A DNA stretch of 64,000 bases, taken from the NCBI GenBank assembly GCA_038093975.1, contig JBBPTG010000002.1:248001-312000 (forward strand), read 5' to 3'. The translations under genes and the position numbers were made by a program. The DNA comes from Chalciporus piperatus. Taxonomy: Eukaryota > Basidiomycota > Agaricomycetes > Boletales > Boletaceae. Shown here piece by piece: positions 57,827 to 64,000 of this stretch (positions within the stretch are counted from its first letter, which is position 1; every line of letters begins with the position of its first letter). The notes under the pieces are model-generated. The model was not told where the DNA came from. It searched no databases and saw only the letters and a list, made by a program, of their open reading frames with translations.

Positions 57827-59292
57827 ATGTGTTTCTTGCGTCCACTGGTTCGTAATGGCGGTCAAATTATTTCCCGGTCGTATGCAAACATTGCTCCGTT
57901 AACGCGTCCAGCGACCACCCATGTACTCGGGAAAGAATACCCAACGGACCACATGACGAACATTTCCCCGACGATCATCTCAAAGCTTCCGCTCAGACTT
58001 CACACCAAACCCTCACATCCACTCAGCACACTCCGTGCCCTCATCGAATCCCACTTTCCGACATATGCCCATCTTTCTTCACTCTCCCCACTCGTCACCC
58101 CGTATCAAAATTTTGACCTTCTCTCCTTTCCCGCAGACCATCCAGGTCGCTCCGTCACCGACAGCTACTATGTCAACAAAGACCTCATGCTCCGTACTCA
58201 CACCTCTGCGCACGAAGTTGAGGTATTTGGGAGAGGCGAGACCAACTGGTTGCTCACCGCCGACGTCTACAGACGCGACGAAATAGATGGTTCCCACTAT
58301 CCTGTCTTCCACCAGACAGAAGGCGCACGGATCGTCTCTGCAGATGCCAACGGTATGAAGGAAATCGAAGACGACAACGCGAGGTTAGAAGCGCATCTCC
58401 AGCGGTCGAATATCCTGATCGAAGACGTACCACATCTTTCGCCCATGAACCCTTGCCAACCCGCACACGACCCAAAACATACCGAACTCATTGCTAAAAA
58501 CTTGAAACTCTCGCTTAACGGCCTGCTTTTGACCCTCTTTGGTGGTCGGGCAGGTGCAACACCCGAAAATCCCCTCAGAGTGAGGTGGATAGAAGCAACC
58601 TTTCCTTGGACAACGCCAAGCTTTGAGGTCGAGGTCTTCTTCCGTGGTAAATGGCTCGAGATTCTCGGGTGTGGTGTCATCTATCAGCCAACGCTGGACA
58701 ATGCTAGCAAGTGTTCTCATCCTGGGGTTCCGTAAAATGGCCTGATGAATCGGCAGACGTTCAAAACAAGCTTGGATGGGCATTCGGCCTTGGCCTTGAA
58801 CGTATTGCGATGATACTTTACTCCATCCCGGACATTCGCCTGTTCTGGTCTCAGGATGACCGGTTCCTTACCCAATTCAAGCAAGGAGAAATCACAACTT
58901 TCCGACCGTATTCGAAATACCCTGCCTGCTTCAAGGATGTCAGTTTCTGGTTACCAGACAACATGAACCTCCACGATAACGACCTTTGCGATCTCGTAAG
59001 AGACGTAGCAGGCGATATTGTGGAGGATGTCAAGATGGTCAGGGCGTTTCTTCCATCTTTCCCGAATGTGTTTGACGTGCACCATAGACGGATAACTTCA
59101 CCCATCTCAAGACGAATCGTAAGAGTCTTTGCTACAGAATCAATTACCGCTCGATGGACAGGTACCTTTGACGTTTCCTCCTTTTGCATTTTATTGATCA
59201 ATCTCAGGTCGTTGTCAAATGACGAGACGAATACCCTGCATGCCCAGGTCACATCTCGTTTACGGGATCAGTTCGGAGTTGAGATTCGTTAA
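57827..59292 (+). CDS. MSF1: Mitochondrial phenylalanyl-tRNA synthetase
   Basis: A monomeric class II synthetase that charges mitochondrial tRNA-Phe. The N-terminus ([20 protein letters not shown]) is a likely presequence. Catalytic landmarks: [37 protein letters not shown] followed by [15 protein letters not shown] (motif 2), [57 protein letters not shown] (motif 3) and IPDIRLFWS. The C-terminal anticodon-binding domain ([20 protein letters not shown]) ends DQFGVEIR. Intron 58707-58756 must be GC-AG (donor GCAAGT) to join LDNA to VQNKLG. An upstream ATG at 57720 opens a different frame that overlaps this start. Confidence 0.93.
58707..58756 (+). other. Inferred GC-AG intron in FARS2, consensus GCAAGT
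   Basis: The 50-nt intron begins GCAAGT and ends CGGCAG. It joins the invariant [14 protein letters not shown] region in frame. The GT at 58711 gives the wrong phase. Confidence 0.7.
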
Positions 59293-59489
59293 AATTAACG
59301 TATGCGTGTTAGATTATATCTATCGTGATGATGCGTATATGTTGTCTAGCCCCACGGCCCCCACCCACACCTAGAGTAGTAGCATACCCCAACATCCTCT
59401 AATCCATATAGAAAAGGATGGTACCCAGCTCTACCCCGCGCCGATCGACATGCGTGATTGGGCTCCTCAGTAGGACATGAAATAGGATA

Positions 59490-60283
59490 TCATGAGCTGT
59501 TCTCCTGAACAACACCAACTTGGGCAGCGCGTAACAAGCGATCCTTGATCATGTAACCGGCTTTCTGGCATTCGAGAACAGTTCCTGGTTCTTTTCCGGG
59601 TACTGGAGCCTGGTATAGGGCCTCATGCCGGTTAGGGTCGAACTTCTCGCCCGTGGGATCAAATGATTTGACGTGATACTTGAAGAGGGTAGAGAGAAGG
59701 AGACGGTGTGTCATGTCAACGCCCTGATGTAATTCTGTGAGATATGCTTGGGCAGATTTCGGAGGTGTCGAGGATGCATTAGAGGAGGGTGCTGCTTCCG
59801 AAGACGATGACTGCTCTGGTTGTAGCGCCGAAGGGGGGACGGATTTGAGAGCGAGCGCGAGGACATCCACTGTTTCGAGGAGGTCTCCTGCGAAGCGCGT
59901 GATAGCAAAGTCACGCTGCTGCTCCTTTTCGCGTGCAGCGTTGCGCTGCAGGTTCAGGAAGTCTGCTTGCAAGTACCGCAGCCGGCTCTGCGGGGGTCCG
60001 GATCAATTGGAGAGACACGGGGGCGGGAAATATGACTGACGGTGAGGTCGAGGACCTCTGCCTCCTTGGTCTTGAGCTTTTCCAGAACCTCGTGCTCTAC
60101 TGAAATCTCCTTGGGTTCTGGTTCCGGGGCGGACTGCTCCGGAGACTGTTCCGTGGATTTTTGGTCAGAGTAGAGACGCGCGGCGAGTAGGACACGGCGG
60201 TGATGTGATGAGCGGGCGATGGCTCTCCTGGATAGCGAAGCGGTGGAGGAAGAGAACAACCTGCTGGCAAATGTCGCGTTCAT
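59490..60283 (-). CDS. MGE1: Mitochondrial GrpE nucleotide-exchange factor
   Basis: It exchanges nucleotide on mitochondrial Hsp70 during import and folding. The presequence (MNATFASRLFSSSTASLSRR) is followed by a Glu/Pro-rich linker and the GrpE coiled coil (EVLEKLKTKEAEVLDLTSRL, then RYLQADFLNLQRNAAREKEQ). FAITRFAGDLLETVDVLALA follows, then MTHRLLLSTLFKYHVKSFDP and the conserved beta domain FDPNRHEALYQAPVPGKEPG followed by TVLECQKAGYMIKDRLLRAA. It ends VGVVQENSS. A Ser/Pro-rich insert (EQSSSSEAAPSSNASSTPP) interrupts the middle. One GT-AG intron at about 60,000. Start ATG 60283. Confidence 0.93.
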
Positions 60284-60537
60284 CGTCGTCGCTGTGTCTT
60301 TCACCGGGGCCACACTCGAATTTTTTGGTCATACGCAATCCACGTGGTCGTGAGAAAATGCATTTATTTTAATTGAAAAACAACATTGAAAAAAAAACAG
60401 TAAATTTTATTGATCGATTCATTATTGATCGATCTAACCCTGAGATGGGCATGGTGCGATGGGCTTGCTCTTGTCGGCTCAGTCCGCGGTCTATCAACCA
60501 GCAGAGGGCGCTTTCCCCCTCTTTCTTCCGTACCATC
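60284..60537. promoter_or_regulatory. Bidirectional promoter, MGE1 / ADE3
   Basis: 254 bp separate two divergent starts. It includes an AT-rich core around 60,358-60,425 with A- and T-runs. Confidence 0.5.
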
Positions 60538-63912
<3,375 letters not shown>

Positions 63913-64000
63913 ATTCTGGCCCTCACGAGCGTTCTCAACGGACGCGCAACGTATGAAGCTACCGTAGATCTCCATCAGATCCTTCACTCGCTTTCTCAAT

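Overview
This window is nuclear DNA of a filamentous basidiomycete, most likely an Agaricomycete. Genes lie on both strands, are separated by about 100-500 bp, and most are interrupted every 50-300 bp by introns of about 45-65 nt with clear branch-point and acceptor signals. Several families (UPF0658 Golgi membrane protein, the GH5_7-like secreted protein, the TKL-type kinase with an HGD catalytic loop, the small Cys-rich protein) are typical of that group. I found no rRNA, tRNA, CRISPR array or intact transposon. All spliced models were built by eye from reading frames, family resemblance and splice consensus. They are not transcript-verified.

Layout. 1-3.0 kb: a partial hypothetical gene (minus), then a gene-poor stretch that may hold relics. 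3.0-9 kb: mitochondrial ribosomal protein bS21m (minus) divergent from the RWD protein Gir2/RWDD1 (plus); an EHT1/YheT-type alpha/beta hydrolase (minus); a CCCH zinc-finger protein (plus). 9-18 kb: a 1,191-aa disordered protein, a YMR226c-like short-chain dehydrogenase (minus), a SET-domain methyltransferase, and a UPF0658 membrane protein. 18-28 kb: a TKL-like kinase (minus), a DNAJC9-like J protein, an FHIP/RAI16-like protein (minus) and a leucine-rich-repeat protein (minus). 28-37 kb: 1,3-beta-glucan synthase FKS1 (plus), a 2-Cys peroxiredoxin (minus) and a PTC7-type PP2C phosphatase (minus). 37-45 kb: a frameshifted serine-protease-like gene, a 1.8-kb gene-poor stretch, an MGR3-like mitochondrial TPR protein (minus) and a GH5_7-like protein lacking its catalytic glutamates. 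45-64 kb: RAD3/XPD helicase, a small Cys-rich protein, a weak hypothetical gene, the i-AAA protease YME1 (minus), a GCIP-family protein, a nuclear-looking disordered protein (minus), mitochondrial Phe-tRNA synthetase, mitochondrial GrpE (minus) and trifunctional C1-THF synthase ADE3.

How they relate. Most genes are conserved housekeeping genes. Six act in mitochondria (bS21m, PTC7, MGR3-like, YME1, FARS2, MGE1), and YME1 and its candidate adaptor MGR3 lie 9 kb apart. Several gene pairs share short divergent promoters (115-255 bp): bS21m/RWDD1, LRR/FKS1, YME1/GCIP, 56-kb gene/FARS2, MGE1/ADE3. The observations most worth checking are: six introns that only fit the family reading frame if they start with GC instead of GT; the GH5_7-like protein with replaced catalytic residues; the frameshifted protease-like gene; and an unusual hot-spot-1 sequence in FKS1.
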